From NCBI GenBank assembly GCA_963989245.1, contig OZ022352.1:22128972-22192971 (forward strand): 64,000 nucleotides of DNA, given 5' to 3'. Source of the stretch: Nansenia antarctica (Eukaryota > Chordata > Actinopteri > Argentiniformes > Microstomatidae). The notes beneath the pieces are model-generated. The model was not told the origin of the DNA. It saw only the letters and a program-made list of their open reading frames with translations, and did not search any database. The position numbers and the translations under genes are program-made. Positions 1 through 11,363 of the stretch are shown here, piece after piece; within the stretch, counting starts at the first letter, position 1, and every line of letters begins with the position of its first letter.

Positions 1-11
1 CTCATGTAAAT

Positions 12-267
12 GGTAAATGGATTGACTTATATAGCGCCTTATTCCAAAGCGCTTTACAATGGCCTCTCATTCACCCATTCACACACACTCACACCAATGG
101 CGGCAAGCTACCATGCAAGGCGCCGGCCCGCTCATTGGGGGCAATTTGGGGTTAAGTGTCTTGCCCAAGGACACTTCGACATGTGGCCAGCCGGAGCTCG
201 AACTGCCGATCTGCCAACCTTGCGATCATTAGACGCCGGCTCTACCTCCTGCGCCACAGCCACCCCG
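12..267 (-). repeat. V-SINE-like tRNA-derived SINE, copy 1
   Basis: On the minus strand this reads as a tRNA-like head (A-box region near 250-265, B-box-like GTTCGAGCTC near 190-200), a conserved central block (GTGTCCTTGGGCAAGACAC) and a tail ending in a GCGCTATATAAG-type sequence. Two further copies lie at 10093-10325 and 44016-44258. The central block is characteristic of teleost V-SINEs; the family name is from memory. Confidence 0.8.
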
Positions 268-885
268 TATATTATATAAAGCTTTGTATAGAACTGCCGT
301 AAAAAGCTTGTGTACGTAGACAAGCAAGAATGTTTACGCACACCAACATTTGCATTTCAGGAATCGTGGAGATGGGGAGGGGGGGTGGTGACGAATCTCC
401 TTATTTATTCAGTATACTGTATTGGTACAGCCTGAAGCAATACATTCAGCCTGAGTCTGAATAGCACATGCAGGAGGCCTGCGATCCACGTGACAATGCT
501 GTACTCAGCTCAGTAACTACGCCATGTAGGGACAAGCAACGCCTATTACTTTTAATGAACTGTCTATGTGATGCACTTATTCCAAGACTAAAATGTCACT
601 CTGTACTAGGCGAATACGGGAGGATCATAGGAACAGGACATGATGCGAAGCCAGAAGCAGTGTTTTGCAAAGTGCGGCCTTAGACATCACAAGGCCTGGA
701 TCTGGGATTAATCAATACCATATCCGCATCCCACCCACTCCTGCATCATCCTTGTGTTCTGCCACAGCTATGGTTAAGAAACAGAACTATTGGGTAAAGA
801 TGTTGTTTATAAATCCACTGTCCTATATCCTATGTCCCTACACTGTTCCATGCTTGAATACGTTTGTATACGTTTATATTACTGT
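268..885. other. no gene seen; short Harbinger-like scrap
   Basis: Positions 281-350 match the reverse complement of about 21700-21770, which lies near the end of the Harbinger-like copy further right, so this is probably a scrap of the same family. The rest shows no coding signal or repeat I recognise. Confidence 0.4.
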
Positions 886-1340
886 TGGGAGAAACTGAGT
901 AGGTTCCGGGAAGGGTGAAAAGAACAACCTCAACTGATCTCTCCTGTCAAGCCCTACTGCTGAAAAACATTAAGTAAGGATGCGCTCATTGGGTGCCACC
1001 CAAGGTCATCAGGCGGGCTCGTTGTCTCCAGTGAGAACGGTTTATTTAGACTGAGATGTCACCCTGCCCTCTTACATGCCAGGATGTACCCCAGCCTCTC
1101 TTTGAGTGAATTCATGCACAGATACCAGAATTGTGTTGGGATGACCATAATGATCTAAAAAAGGAAATGACGGCATAGAAAGAGCGTCCCCCTATATATA
1201 TACTGTACATCTGTGATTTTGCCATTCTCATTCAGTTGTGGTTCGAACCAACTCGTTTGTTGCAATCTGTGAAGTTTGTAATAAACTGGTATCTCGGCTA
1301 AGCTCAGTGTTTCCCGTGTTCATTTGTTCTCAACGACCAG
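886..1340 (+). repeat. LTR-like sequence, outer arm of an inverted repeat
   Basis: The block starts TGTTGGGAG, has a TATA-like tract near 1194-1204, AATAAA near 1281 and ends near CTCAAC, which is the layout of a retroviral-type LTR. About 200 bp (887-1088) recur inverted at 1489-1678. A 60-bp segment following it (about 1308-1372) is repeated directly at about 1399-1460. No target duplication is visible, so a solo LTR with a rearranged second copy is only a suggestion. Confidence 0.45.
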
Positions 1341-1488
1341 AAGTCTCTATATGCATCCTTTCCTGTTTTTAAAAAAAATGTTTTAATTAAAAAAGCAGTT
1401 TTCCCGTGTTCATTTGTTCTCAACGACCAGAAGTCTCTATGCATCCTTGCCTGTTTTTTTTCTTTTTAATTAACAGACACATCCTGGC

Positions 1489-1678
1489 ACATGTAAGAGG
1501 GCAGGGTGACATCTCAGTCTAATTTACCTCACTGGAGACACCGAGCCCGCCTGATGACCTTGGGTGGCACCCAATGAGCGCATCCTTACTTAATGTTTTT
1601 CAGCAGTAGGCTTGACAGGAGAGATCAGTTGAGGTTGTTCTTTTCACCCTTCCCGGAACCTACTCAGTTTCTCCCAAC
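1489..1678 (-). repeat. inverted partial copy of the 886-1340 LTR-like sequence
   Basis: This is the reverse complement of 887-1088 with few differences, ending TTTCTCCCAAC. The two arms are about 400 bp apart and could pair in a transcript. Confidence 0.7.
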
Positions 1679-1935
1679 TTATTGGATACATTTTTAAATC
1701 TGGAGTGCCTGGATTTACAACATTTGGAGTGGGACAAAATCAAAACTTTCCACAGTAAGCATTGAAAATGTGGTGGATGTTTGTACTAATAGCAGTAGAA
1801 GTTTTTGTGAACTGTGTTATGGCTAGACAGGGTATATACAGGAATCTTGAGGTTAATTTCAATACCTTTCTAAGACTTTTTAAAGACCTTGTCAATATTT
1901 TTCCAGACCTCACTGCCACTTCGAGATGTAACCGT

Positions 1936-2080
1936 TTGAATGAATGAATGAATGAATGGTCTTTATTGTCATTGCTATAGTACAGGTACCAAACAACGAA
2001 ATTTAGGAGGGGGGGCTCCCCTGGTGCTAGGAAAGAAAAAAAGAAAAAAACTAAAAAAAACAACATCAGTGAGGCCTTTA
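1936..2080 (-). repeat. LINE-type 3' tail ending in (ATTC)n, copy 1
   Basis: The sequence starts with GAATGAATGAATGAATG and continues through a block shared with 10893-11007 and 34291-34400. On its own strand it ends ATGACAATAAAGACC followed by ATTC repeats, typical of short-tandem-repeat LINE or SINE 3' ends. No protein-coding part remains here. Confidence 0.65.
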
Positions 2081-2580
2081 ACTTAACAGTTTTAGTTTGC
2101 AATAGACTAGACCACTATCAAACAACACAATTTCCGGTTCATCTTTGTTTAATGAGTCTAATTCAGAAAAATACCAACAAAATTCAAGACCACATAAAAT
2201 CATGATAAGACTTTTTAATACTTATTAAGGGTCTTGATTTTCCCAAAATTGATTTATCAACTTTTAATACTTTTCAAGACACCGCGGATACCCTGCTAGA
2301 CAATGAATAGATACTTTTCACAAGATACAATTGTTTTCAGATCACCCCACATGCATCAAGGTTGTATAACAGATAACACTGTGTGGGAACCCATCCTGGA
2401 GGTAAATGTGTAACACTTTGTTACGATTTCAATATTGTTCAAAACATGTGCATCAACAGGCTACAGCTCAGGTTATGATCCAACTGCGAGTGTGGGTAAT
2501 TTTTCCACACTTAATAATTTCTCAAAATATCAATAACAATTTCCAATCAGTTATCATAATTGCTTTGCACTTGATTAGTT
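2081..2580. other. no feature recognised
   Basis: AT-rich unique-looking sequence without a supported open frame or a repeat I recognise. Confidence 0.4.
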
Positions 2581-2700
2581 TTACATTTACATTTACATTT
2601 TTGGCATTTAGCAGACGCCTTATTCCAAAGCGACTTACAATCAATACATTTGAATACTAAGCATGTGAATCAGCAATCCACCATTCGTTGCAGAAAGAGT
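2581..2700 (-). repeat. SINE with the GCGTCTGCTAAATG-type tail (fragment)
   Basis: Contains TTTAGCAGACGCCTTATTCC and AAGCGACTTACAA, the reverse complement of a tail very common in teleost tRNA-derived SINEs. A second minus-strand copy is at 45640-45760 and a plus-strand relative at 4120-4323. The family name is uncertain. Confidence 0.6.
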
Positions 2701-3282
2701 AATCTAGCTCGGGCCCGGGGCCACTGATAGAAGGAAAAACCTTCTCCCTATCGCCTTCTACTAAAACCTTTTTTTTCCCTTTTTTTTTACTGGAGAAACT
2801 GAGAAACAGTACAAGGGGGGCAATAGAAGTTCTTAGGGACACAGTAGAGGGGAAAGCGGGTGTCTTTAGGAGACGTAGTGGTGAGGGTCAGAAGATGTCT
2901 CAGGAGGAGCAGTTAAGTTGAATCAGGTGTGCTGGTGGTGGAACAGATCAAATAATATTTGGAACGGCTGGTGGCCCCCGAGGAGAGGTTTGAGAACCAC
3001 TGCTCTACTTGAAGCTTGACATTTGCTAGACAACAGACACATTTAAATGATCACAAAGACCTAATTGCTCTCTTTTCTCTTAACCTGCACCTAGAGAGAC
3101 TGAGCCATCTAGAGCAGTTCTGGGCCTTTGTGTTTCCAGAGGCCTTTCCTCGTGGCCATTGTTTGCCATTTCCACCTAGAGGCAGTGGGGGTCAATCCCC
3201 CATAACCTCTTCATGCCTCACAGTTAGCCGCTCACCTGAGGACAGGTTTGTTACCTGAGTGTATAACAATACACCCTGTCCC

Positions 3283-4016
3283 CCCTGTGTCTAGACTGAT
3301 GTCCCCCTGTGTCTAGACTGATGTCCCCCTGTGTCTAGACTGATGTCCCCCTGTGTCTAGACTGATGTCCCCCCTGTGTCTAGACTGATGTCCCCCTGTG
3401 TCTAGACTGATGTCCCCCTGTGTCTAGACTGATGTCCCCCCTGTGTCTAGACTGACGTCCCCCTGTGTCTAGACTGATGTCCCCCTGTGTCTAGACTGAT
3501 GTCCCCCTGTGTCTAGACTGATGTCCCCCCTGTGTCTAGACTGATGTCCCCCCTGTGTCTAGACTGATGTCCCCCTGTGTCTAGACTGACGTCCCCCTGT
3601 GTCTAGACTGATGTCCCCCTGTGTCTAGACTGATGTCCCCCCTGTGTCTAGACTGATGTCCCCCCTGTGTCTAGACTGATGTCCCCCTGTGTCTAGACTG
3701 ACGTCCCCCTGTGTCTAGACTGATGTCCCCCTGTGTCTAGACTGATGTCCCCCTGTGTCTAGACTGATGTCCCCCTGTGTCTAGACTGATGTCCCCCTGT
3801 GTCTAGACTGACGTCCCCCTGTGTCTAGACTGATGTCCCCCTGTGTCTAGACTGATGTCCCCCCTGTGTCTAGACTGATGTCCCCCCTGTGTCTAGACTG
3901 ATGTCCCCCTGTGTCTAGACTGATGTCCCCCTGTGTCTAGACTGATGTCCCCCTGTGTCTACACTGATGTCCCCCCTGTGTCTAGACTGATGTCCCCCCT
4001 GTGTCTAGACTGATGT
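3283..4016. repeat. 22/23-bp minisatellite, about 33 copies
   Basis: The unit is CTGTGTCTAGACTGATGT plus a C run; units differ in having 5 or 6 C. A GAT to GAC variant recurs near 3454, 3588, 3700 and 3810, i.e. every 5-6 units (about 110-134 bp), so the array has higher-order structure. There are no unique spacers, so it is not a CRISPR array. Confidence 0.97.
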
Positions 4017-4119
4017 TTCACTGTTAAAGACTTGTCTTGACATGCTTGTAAACTTCTCCTTTTGCAAAATATAATTAAATACCTTTCCTATACAATCTAT
4101 TATAGTCTACTAGACACAC

Positions 4120-4323
4120 TGGTGATCGGAAGGTTGTGAGTTCAAATCCTGCTTGAAACAACACCACTAGTGTGCCCGTGAGTAAAGCCCTAAATTACTC
4201 CAGGGGGAATGTCCCAGTAAGTTGCTTTTGGATTAAAAGCGTTTGCTAAATGGCAAATTCCATTCTATTCATATCAGAAATGGACACAACTGTTGCATTT
4301 ATTTATTTATTCATATATGTATT
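4120..4323 (+). repeat. SINE insertion with 22-bp target duplication
   Basis: The insertion is bounded by perfect 22-bp direct repeats at 4098-4119 and 4324-4345. It starts at a tRNA-like B-box region (GAGTTCAAATCC) and carries the AAAAGCGTTTGCTAAATGGC tail, then an AT-rich (TTTA)n end. The A-box is missing, so the copy is 5' truncated. Perfect repeats point to a fairly recent L1-like target-primed insertion. Confidence 0.85.
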
Positions 4324-4345
4324 TATTATAGTCTACTAGACACAC

Positions 4346-5450
4346 CAACATTTAAGACAACATAATTATGGCCACATACACATCGACACAGTTTGTCACA
4401 GCACCTTTATTGAGCCAGACATCACAGATGACGGTGGGCTTATTGTATTTCCCCCCAAATTCCTGACTTGTGAATCAGCCGCCATACCACGACCTGACCA
4501 GCAGATGGCATTGTGGAGCTGCTGTATCGACTGCATCGATAGATCGACACTTTTCCCGACACAATTGTGTTGAATGTGTCAATGCGTCGAAAGCTTCGTT
4601 TCCCCCCCCCATCACTAGAAACTAAACCGTGAAGGAGTGTAACCAAAAGAAGATCACGGGTAGATATTGTACAAAGGCAGCCATTCACCAATTTTCCCCC
4701 CACACCGGATACACCGGATTCCTTTATCTGATTTGCTCCCAGGCAGTCACTGGTCAAGGGGAGTGGTCTGGGTCTTGTTTTCTACCCCCTCCCAGAAATA
4801 CTTTTCCCTTCGGAGCTCACAGGGAACCTACACGTGCGGCTGCAGGAATGTTGTGCAACACATACAAAGAGAAGATCTCGACTATGGATTTAATGCTATA
4901 ATAGGTTGAAAGTGCTCAGGAAAAGCTGTAAGTGAATTATTTCCGTATATTCTCCTTTGTGCATGTAATATCCTAATTAATTAGTTAGATAGAGCGTAGT
5001 TGGTGCATGGGCCAACCCATACAGTGAAGACATCTTTGAACGTGACTCAAGGGCTATAGTATAGGAGCGAATGTCTAATTTTGCGTAGTTTTAAAACATT
5101 TTGATAACCGGCTTAGCGTGAGATAACTGTCCGATGACCCGCCAGACGCCATAGCGAGACACAGCAAAACAAAGGACAACGCGTCTAGCTGGCGCAAACC
5201 TTTCAAATCGCCACGCACCGTCCCTTATAGAACTCAACCATGTTGACGCTCGCAGAGCTTTTTCCATGGACGCGGATCAGGATCATATAACAATCTAGGG
5301 GAGTAGAGGGCTTGTAGTAGGGTTAGGAAAGGGCTTGTGGTCGTTTGGAAAGAGAGACTACTTTTTAAAGCTCTAAAAAAAACAAATAAATCCTGCGTGT
5401 GCGTTGAGCAACCTCTAGTGGTTCCCAAACGGCGCCGTGTAGCCATGGCC
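4346..5450. other. no gene seen
   Basis: No supported coding region. 4500-4620 has hAT-MITE-like CGATCGAC-type dyads, but no clean termini were found. Confidence 0.35.
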
Positions 5451-5451
5451 T

Positions 5452-7070
5452 AAAGCCCAATTTATACTTCTGCGTCGAATTTACACGCGGCTACGCCGTA
5501 GCCTACGCAATTGGGCTCTCCCAATTTATAGTTCTGCGTTGGTCGGTCTGCGTCGCGTTGGTCGGTGTACTCATAGCGGCATAAAAGCGATTTTTTTGTT
5601 ATGCTTGTTGTAAAGAAAATGTCTAATGCATTGAAATGACATTAAACTAAGATAATACGATGTGTAGGCTATCATAATTTTTCAAATCTTTATTAATAAG
5701 TAATTACAGAAAAAGTAAATTACATTTCTGTAATGGCTTCCGCATTTACGAGAGAGAGTCGGAATCATGTCGGAATCATGTGCTACCAAGCGGACCAATC
5801 ACAGTGCTTACGGTCTGCGTAGGCACTGCCATGCGTAGTTAAGCCTGATTTATACTCCTGCGTCGAATTTACGCGGGGCTACGCCGTAGCCTACGCGAGG
5901 GCTCTCCAAGTTTATAGTTCTACGTTGGTCCGCGTCGCGTTGGTCGGTGTACTCATAGCGGCATAATAGCGATCCAAAAACTTATATTTTTTATGCTTGT
6001 TGTAAAGAAAATGTCTATAATGCATTGAAATGACAGTAAACTAAGATAATAAGATGGTTATCATACATTTCCAAATCGTTTACGAGAGTCGGAATGTGAC
6101 GCTACCAAGCGGACCAATCATAGTTCTTATAGATAATAACTTAACATTAAATATGTCTATCATAAATATAATTTAAACCCAACGAACAGCCATGGGGTTC
6201 CCTGTAACTAATCATTTATTTCTAAATAAACAGGATTGTACATCTCGTAATTGTGAATCGCGCTCAGGAAGGCTGTGCCTGACGCTTCCATAGGGCGCTC
6301 CGTTGGAACGGTGTACTCAAAGCGGCATAATAGCGATCTTTTTGTTGTTATGCTTGTTGTTAGTGTTGTTCCGATACCATTTTTTGATCCCGATACCGAT
6401 ACCTGACCGTGCAGTACTTGCCGATACCGAGTACCGATCCGATACCACGGCGTTTGAAAAAACAAAACAAAAAAACATGTTTTTTGAGCCGCATACTCAC
6501 CTCGATGTAAAATTATTGCTAACACTTAGTCTGGCACTGCTCAAAACCTTTGTAAAACAGGAAAAAATACCAACAGAGAGTGAATACTATAGAACTTTTT
6601 TTTATTGTCTACCTGGTATGGTGACAAGAAAATCAACCCCTTATAAAACCTGAAATGTGGCTCTCACAGATGCCAATCAGTGCAATATCCATTTAAGATA
6701 TAAAACAGTCGTAGTAGTAGTGCAACAGCAAGTGAACATTTACAAACAAAATAACTTTAGTACTTAAAAAAAAAAAAAACGATACCAGCATTTTTGTGCG
6801 TATCGGTGGCCATGCCGATACTAGTATCGGGATCGGAACAACACTACTTGTTGTAAATAAAAGTTCTATGATACATTGAAATGACATTAAACTAAGATAA
6901 TACGATGGTTATCATAATTTTTCAAATCTTTATTAATGAGTAATTACAGAAAAGGTAAATGACATTTCTGTCATGGCTTCCGCATTTTGGTCTACGAGAG
7001 AGTCGGAATCATGTGCTACCAAGCGGACCAATCACAGAGCTTACGGTTGCGTAGAAACTGACCTACGGGT
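5452..7070. mobile_element. cluster of three related MITE copies
   Basis: Three copies (about 5452-5845, 5842-6130 and 6266-7070) share an end resembling TTTATACTTCTGCGTCGAA and the internal segments GGTCGGTGTACTCATAGCGG, ATGCTTGTTGTAAAGAAAATG and AAGCGGACCAATCA. They have no coding capacity. The third copy is split by the hAT MITE at 6361-6846. The superfamily is not certain; the ends resemble Harbinger-type fish MITEs. Confidence 0.6.
6361..6846. mobile_element. hAT MITE, 486 bp, exact 8-bp TSD
   Basis: Terminal inverted repeats TAGTGTTGTTCCGATAC and a near-copy of their complement lie inside perfect 8-bp direct repeats CTTGTTGT at 6353-6360 and 6847-6854. The 8-bp duplication is the hAT hallmark. 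Internal sequence is non-coding. Confidence 0.92.
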
Positions 7071-7152
7071 TATTTTTATAAACTGGCCACATTTTGGGAA
7101 TATACATGGTTACTTTCTAGCCTGAAAACATATTCAAACTTAATGAAGTGAC

Positions 7153-7561
7153 TAGGGCTGTTACGATTAGTCGACGTCATCGACGTCGTCGACTACGTCA
7201 ATACGTCGGTTTGCGTAGTATGCGTCGGTTAGTCGTAAATAAACAAAATGGCTGCGACCAGTGCAAACACGGAGAGAGTTAGCGATTAGCGATGTTAGCT
7301 TATAGCCAGTTTAACAGAAGTAACTTCACTTTTAACATTACTTCCCGTGGTCGTAGCAGGCTGGCTGACGGCTTAAAATGACCGTGATGACCTGTAGACC
7401 TTATCCAGCTATAGTCTTGTGTTTCTACCCCGGGGCATTGCCCTATTATCTCCATATTTATCTCCTAAAACAGTACTAGCTAAGCTGTTGTGTTTACCAC
7501 AGTCCTGTTCTGACTGGTCGCGGGCCGTAAGTGATGCTTGTCTCACAAAGGAACAGTTTGT

Positions 7562-7614
<53 letters not shown>

Positions 7615-8206
7615 TGTGTGTCTGTGTGTATGTGTCACGCATGTGTGTGTATCTTTGTCTCTGTGTGTCTGTGTGTGAGTGTGACATGCTCACATTCCTC
7701 CACAGTAATGCCTAAGGTGGAGGGGGGAGAAGGGAGAGAGGGGGGGAGAGAGCTAAGGGGGGAGGGGGAGAGCAGAGAGAGGGGGAGAATGTTATGTTTG
7801 TTATTGAGATTGTTATTGTTAAAGATTGTTACTGAGAGGTATACGGTATTCCGGTTAGAATTTCACTTTTTTACAGAATTTACTGCATTACTTGCACTTT
7901 TCCTTTTACTTGAAGTTAACTTTTATATTTTATAATATTATATTTTATGTTGGACTGTAAGAAAGAGATAATCTTTTTTGTTGTGTGGAATATTGCCCTG
8001 CAGTGCAAGAATAATTGAATAAAATACTGAAATGTTGATAAGAGAAGTTTTTGACATTTATTTGGGGGAAATTAAGTGATACATTAACCGAACAGCAAAA
8101 AATAATCGTTAGACTAATCGTTAAATTAGTCGTTAGAATAACCGACTAATCGAACAAATAATCGATAGATTAATCGTTAGAAAAATAGTCGTTTGGGACA
8201 GCCCTA
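7153..8206. mobile_element. non-autonomous hAT element, 1054 bp, exact 8-bp TSD
   Basis: The termini are TAGGGCTGT and ACAGCCCTA with CGATTAGTCG-type subterminal repeats, flanked by GAAGTGAC at 7145-7152 and 8207-8214. It contains a (TG)n tract at 7564-7633 and a purine-rich tract at about 7716-7790. No transposase frame is visible. Confidence 0.93.
7564..7633. repeat. (TG)n microsatellite
   Basis: About 25 pure TG dinucleotides followed by an interrupted TG/CTG/TATG tract. Confidence 0.98.
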
Positions 8207-8625
8207 GAAGTGACACACTTGTAGAGCCAAAATTCCGACAGCTTTTAGCCCATGCTTTAAAATCCCCACTGCTGGCTGGTGCGAAATGCATTTCGGGATA
8301 CTGAGCTGCATATGTCAGTGTGAACAGTCTGCTGGTAATGGCATACTTATTATGAATTTAGTAGGCAGTATGCAGTACATACTCATTGAGTATGTTATGA
8401 TATTCTATTTTTCTGTGCTGTTTTTATACTAACAAATACCATGGTGCAAAGTCAGAATCATAAAGGTCGTAAGACAAATAACGAAACAGGAAGTAAGCCT
8501 TGCTGCAAGCTATGTGACAGGAAGGACTGCGCCTCAAAACAACACCCACGCTTTTGATAGAACATCCGCACTTGGTCACAAGCACAGAGAATGGGTCTGC
8601 TGTGAACAGTTGTGAATAGTTGAAC

Positions 8626-9708
8626 CAGTGTTTCCCCTAGGTTTGCTGCCTTGGGAGGGTAAGATCCTGTGACAAGATGTAAGATCTAGTTTGAATGTGA
8701 ATGAATGAATGTGTGCAATAGCAACACAAATAAAGTTTTTTCCCCAAGAAAAAAAACAAAACTTTTTTTTTAATGAAAAAAAAGCGTATCAATAATTGAT
8801 CGTTAATTCTTGATCGTTTGCCCAGCCCTAACTTGTACATTAAGCCGCCTCACGCTACGGAAACAGGATATAGGCTCCTGCCCCCTAAGGGCCGTTAGGC
8901 TCCAGAACCATCGGTTCTCAAGGCTACTTACTTATGTGGTCTTGACTACCTGTCCACTTTCTCACCTGGTTCTTGCTCTCTCTCTCTGGTGTGCTGACAC
9001 CATCCTGCTCTCTCTCCTTCTCTCCCTTTCTATCCTCCTCTCTCCCTCTTTTGCTGTCAACCAAAAGGCAAACATAACAACCAGAGTATTTATAATCTAA
9101 TAAGAGGTATACATTGATCCATATCAATTTATAACATAATTATAATTGTATATTGGATTGCTGTGGGCAATGCAGTCAGATAATGTCATTTTGACTTTAC
9201 TCTCTGACCTGAAAAAATTATAAAAAACAGACATTTCCAATGCTTCAATCCACTGCCCATGTACTGTAAATATGCCATTATGGCATAAAGCCCAATCTAC
9301 TTTAACCCCAAAAATAAAGTGCATCCAGTTAGCTCTTTAGCTGGCACGTGTGCAAGCAGACTAGCTCATCTCATCACCTCTGAGCTAGCTAGCTAGCTGG
9401 CTAGTTCTTTGACACCATGGAATTATAGTCGAGACACTGTCTAGTCACAATAATAACGACCCATGTTAACCAACTTTCTCTGTCAGAACACTCCAACTTG
9501 CTTACTTTCTATCTGCAGACATCTCACCCGGCAAAAACTCTCTCGCGTCGCGCGCACACACTCGCGCAAAATCTTTTATTATTCTCCAGCGCTGCCACAG
9601 TGCGAAGCGAAGTGCGGAGATAGGTCTGGTTATATGACACTACTGGCAGAACTAACGTTACCAACGAGCCCATGGGCTCCCTCTGTGTGTGTGTGTGCAT
9701 GTGTGTGC

Positions 9709-9739
<31 letters not shown>

Positions 9740-9915
9740 TGGGCTTGCCACTCGCCAGATTCGGGTTGGATGCGTTTAAAAAAAAACACAGATATTTTAG
9801 CCTGCTTGTCAGATGTTTGGTGTCTACGTCTGTAATAATTCCTCTTTCTTGGGGAGGCGGGGGGTTCCGTTGGGGGGCGGCCCGTCCCCCCAAGGCAATT
9901 GTAGGGGAAACACTG
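8626..9915. mobile_element. non-autonomous hAT element with CAGTGTTTCCCC ends
   Basis: The left end CAGTGTTTCCCCTAG and right end TAGGGGAAACACTG are inverted repeats, and both are followed by a CCTTGGG/CCCAAGG block. The 8-bp flanks AGTTGAAC and AGTTGGCC match at 6 of 8 positions, fitting an older hAT duplication. At about 8760-8830 it carries one end (…CCCAGCCCTA) of a different TAGGGCTGGG-type hAT MITE whose other end is missing. A TG/GCATG tract lies at 9682-9740. No transposase frame. Confidence 0.75.
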
Positions 9916-10092
9916 AGTTGGCCAATCAGTGTTTTAGGACCCATGTAGATACGGGGCGTGCCCAAGCCCAAAGAGAATGACAAATGTGACTGTAACCATA
10001 GGTCTTGGCTCACTCTGACAACTATCCTTGCTGATACTGTCTCAATGAGTCCAGCGCTGCCTTGTACTCTGCCTGTAATCTTCAATAAACAA

Positions 10093-10325
10093 CCGCCTGT
10101 GGCGCAGGAGGTAGAGCCGCCGTCTAATGATCGCAAGGTTGGCAGATCGGTGGTTTGAGCCCCGGCTGGCCACATGTCGAAGTGTCCTTGGACAAGACAC
10201 TGAACCCCAAATTGCTCCCAGTGAGCGGGCCCGCATGGTAGCTTGCCGCCATTGGTGTGTGAATGGGTGAATGAGAGGCCGTTGTATAAAGCGCTTTGAA
10301 TAAAGGTGCTATATAAGTGCAGTCC
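10093..10325 (+). repeat. V-SINE-like SINE, copy 2
   Basis: tRNA-like head (TGGCGCAGGAGGTAGAGC, B-box-like GGTTTGAGCCC), central block AAGTGTCCTTGGACAAGACA, and tail AGCGCTTTGAATAAAGGTGC. Confidence 0.88.
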
Positions 10326-10642
10326 CCAATCAAGTGTGAAATAGATCAAATCCTCTCCAATCTTCTTTGAGCTGTTCAACTAAAGTACCGGCCTAACAGT
10401 TAGTATGCCATTTCGAACCCTGGTCATCAGAGACCCAAATGTCTCTGATGACCAAGCACTGAAAAAGTGAGTTTTTCATAATATGGGACCGTTAAAAACT
10501 TCCTGTCAAAGCTTTTCACAGTTTGTGCCATTGATTTTGGGCATTACTAGAGTGTGATGCATCAAAGGCCCTGACTGCTATATTGCTCCGTGGATTTTAT
10601 GTGGAGTGACAAACTCAAAGTGGTTTCCGTTATATAAAAACT

Positions 10643-10778
10643 AGGGGCGTAACAGTACACAAACATTTTGGTTCGGTACGTACCGCGGTTTTGAAGTCAC
10701 AGTTCAGTACGTTTTCGGTTTAGCAAGGTAACATTTCATAAAACATATATTAGGCCTATATTTTTCATTATTATTAAA
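10643..10778 (+). mobile_element. left end of a second hAT-like element, split by the next entry
   Basis: It begins TAGGGGCGTAACAGTACAC, close to the TAGGGGTGTAACGG end of the hAT element at 12945. The sequence resumes after 12189. I found no matching right end before 12900, so this is a partial copy. Confidence 0.5.
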
Positions 10779-10892
10779 TAGAGATGCTCCGATCAGGGTT
10801 TTTGGTGCCGATCACCGATCACCGATCACTGGAACCAGTGATCTGCCGATCCAATATCACCGATCACAGCGTCGAAAATGGCAATTGAAGCT

Positions 10893-11007
10893 TTTTTTTT
10901 TTTTTCTTCTTTCCTAGCACCAGGGGAGCCACCCCTCCTAAATTTCGTTGTTTGGTACCTGTACTATAGCAATGACAATAAAGACCATTCATTCATTCAT
11001 TCATTCT
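10893..11007 (+). repeat. LINE-type 3' tail ending in (ATTC)n, copy 2
   Basis: Same block as at 1936-2080 and 34291-34400, here in plus orientation and ending in four to five ATTC repeats, inside the hAT element. Confidence 0.7.
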
Positions 11008-11363
11008 ATTTATTGTGTAGCATTAATTATGTTTTTAATTATTCTTAACACCATTGATATTGTATATTAAGTATTCAAATGAAATTAGGAGATGAGAAAG
11101 TATCATGAATTGACAACCATCTGTTTTATTGAATTCACAACCACCTGTAGCTTACTTCAGGAACATACAAATCATAATAAATAAAATGTGAAAATAAAAA
11201 TCATAATAAATAAAATGTACACTGTCACATGACATCAAATGTGCAACATTCCACTCGAATGAGAGGAACTAGGGGCTCTTAGAGAACTTGGAGCTTATAC
11301 TGTAGCTTTCCTGAGGAACAATAAACAATAAACATTTCCTGAGGAACAATAAACATACCCAAA

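Noticed and set aside
3283..4016. CRISPR-like regular repeat array
   Set aside because: Units follow each other without unique spacers in a fish nuclear genome; it is a minisatellite.
9630..10379. 249-codon minus-strand frame
   Set aside because: It is made of a SINE, a hAT end and a CA repeat read through by chance.
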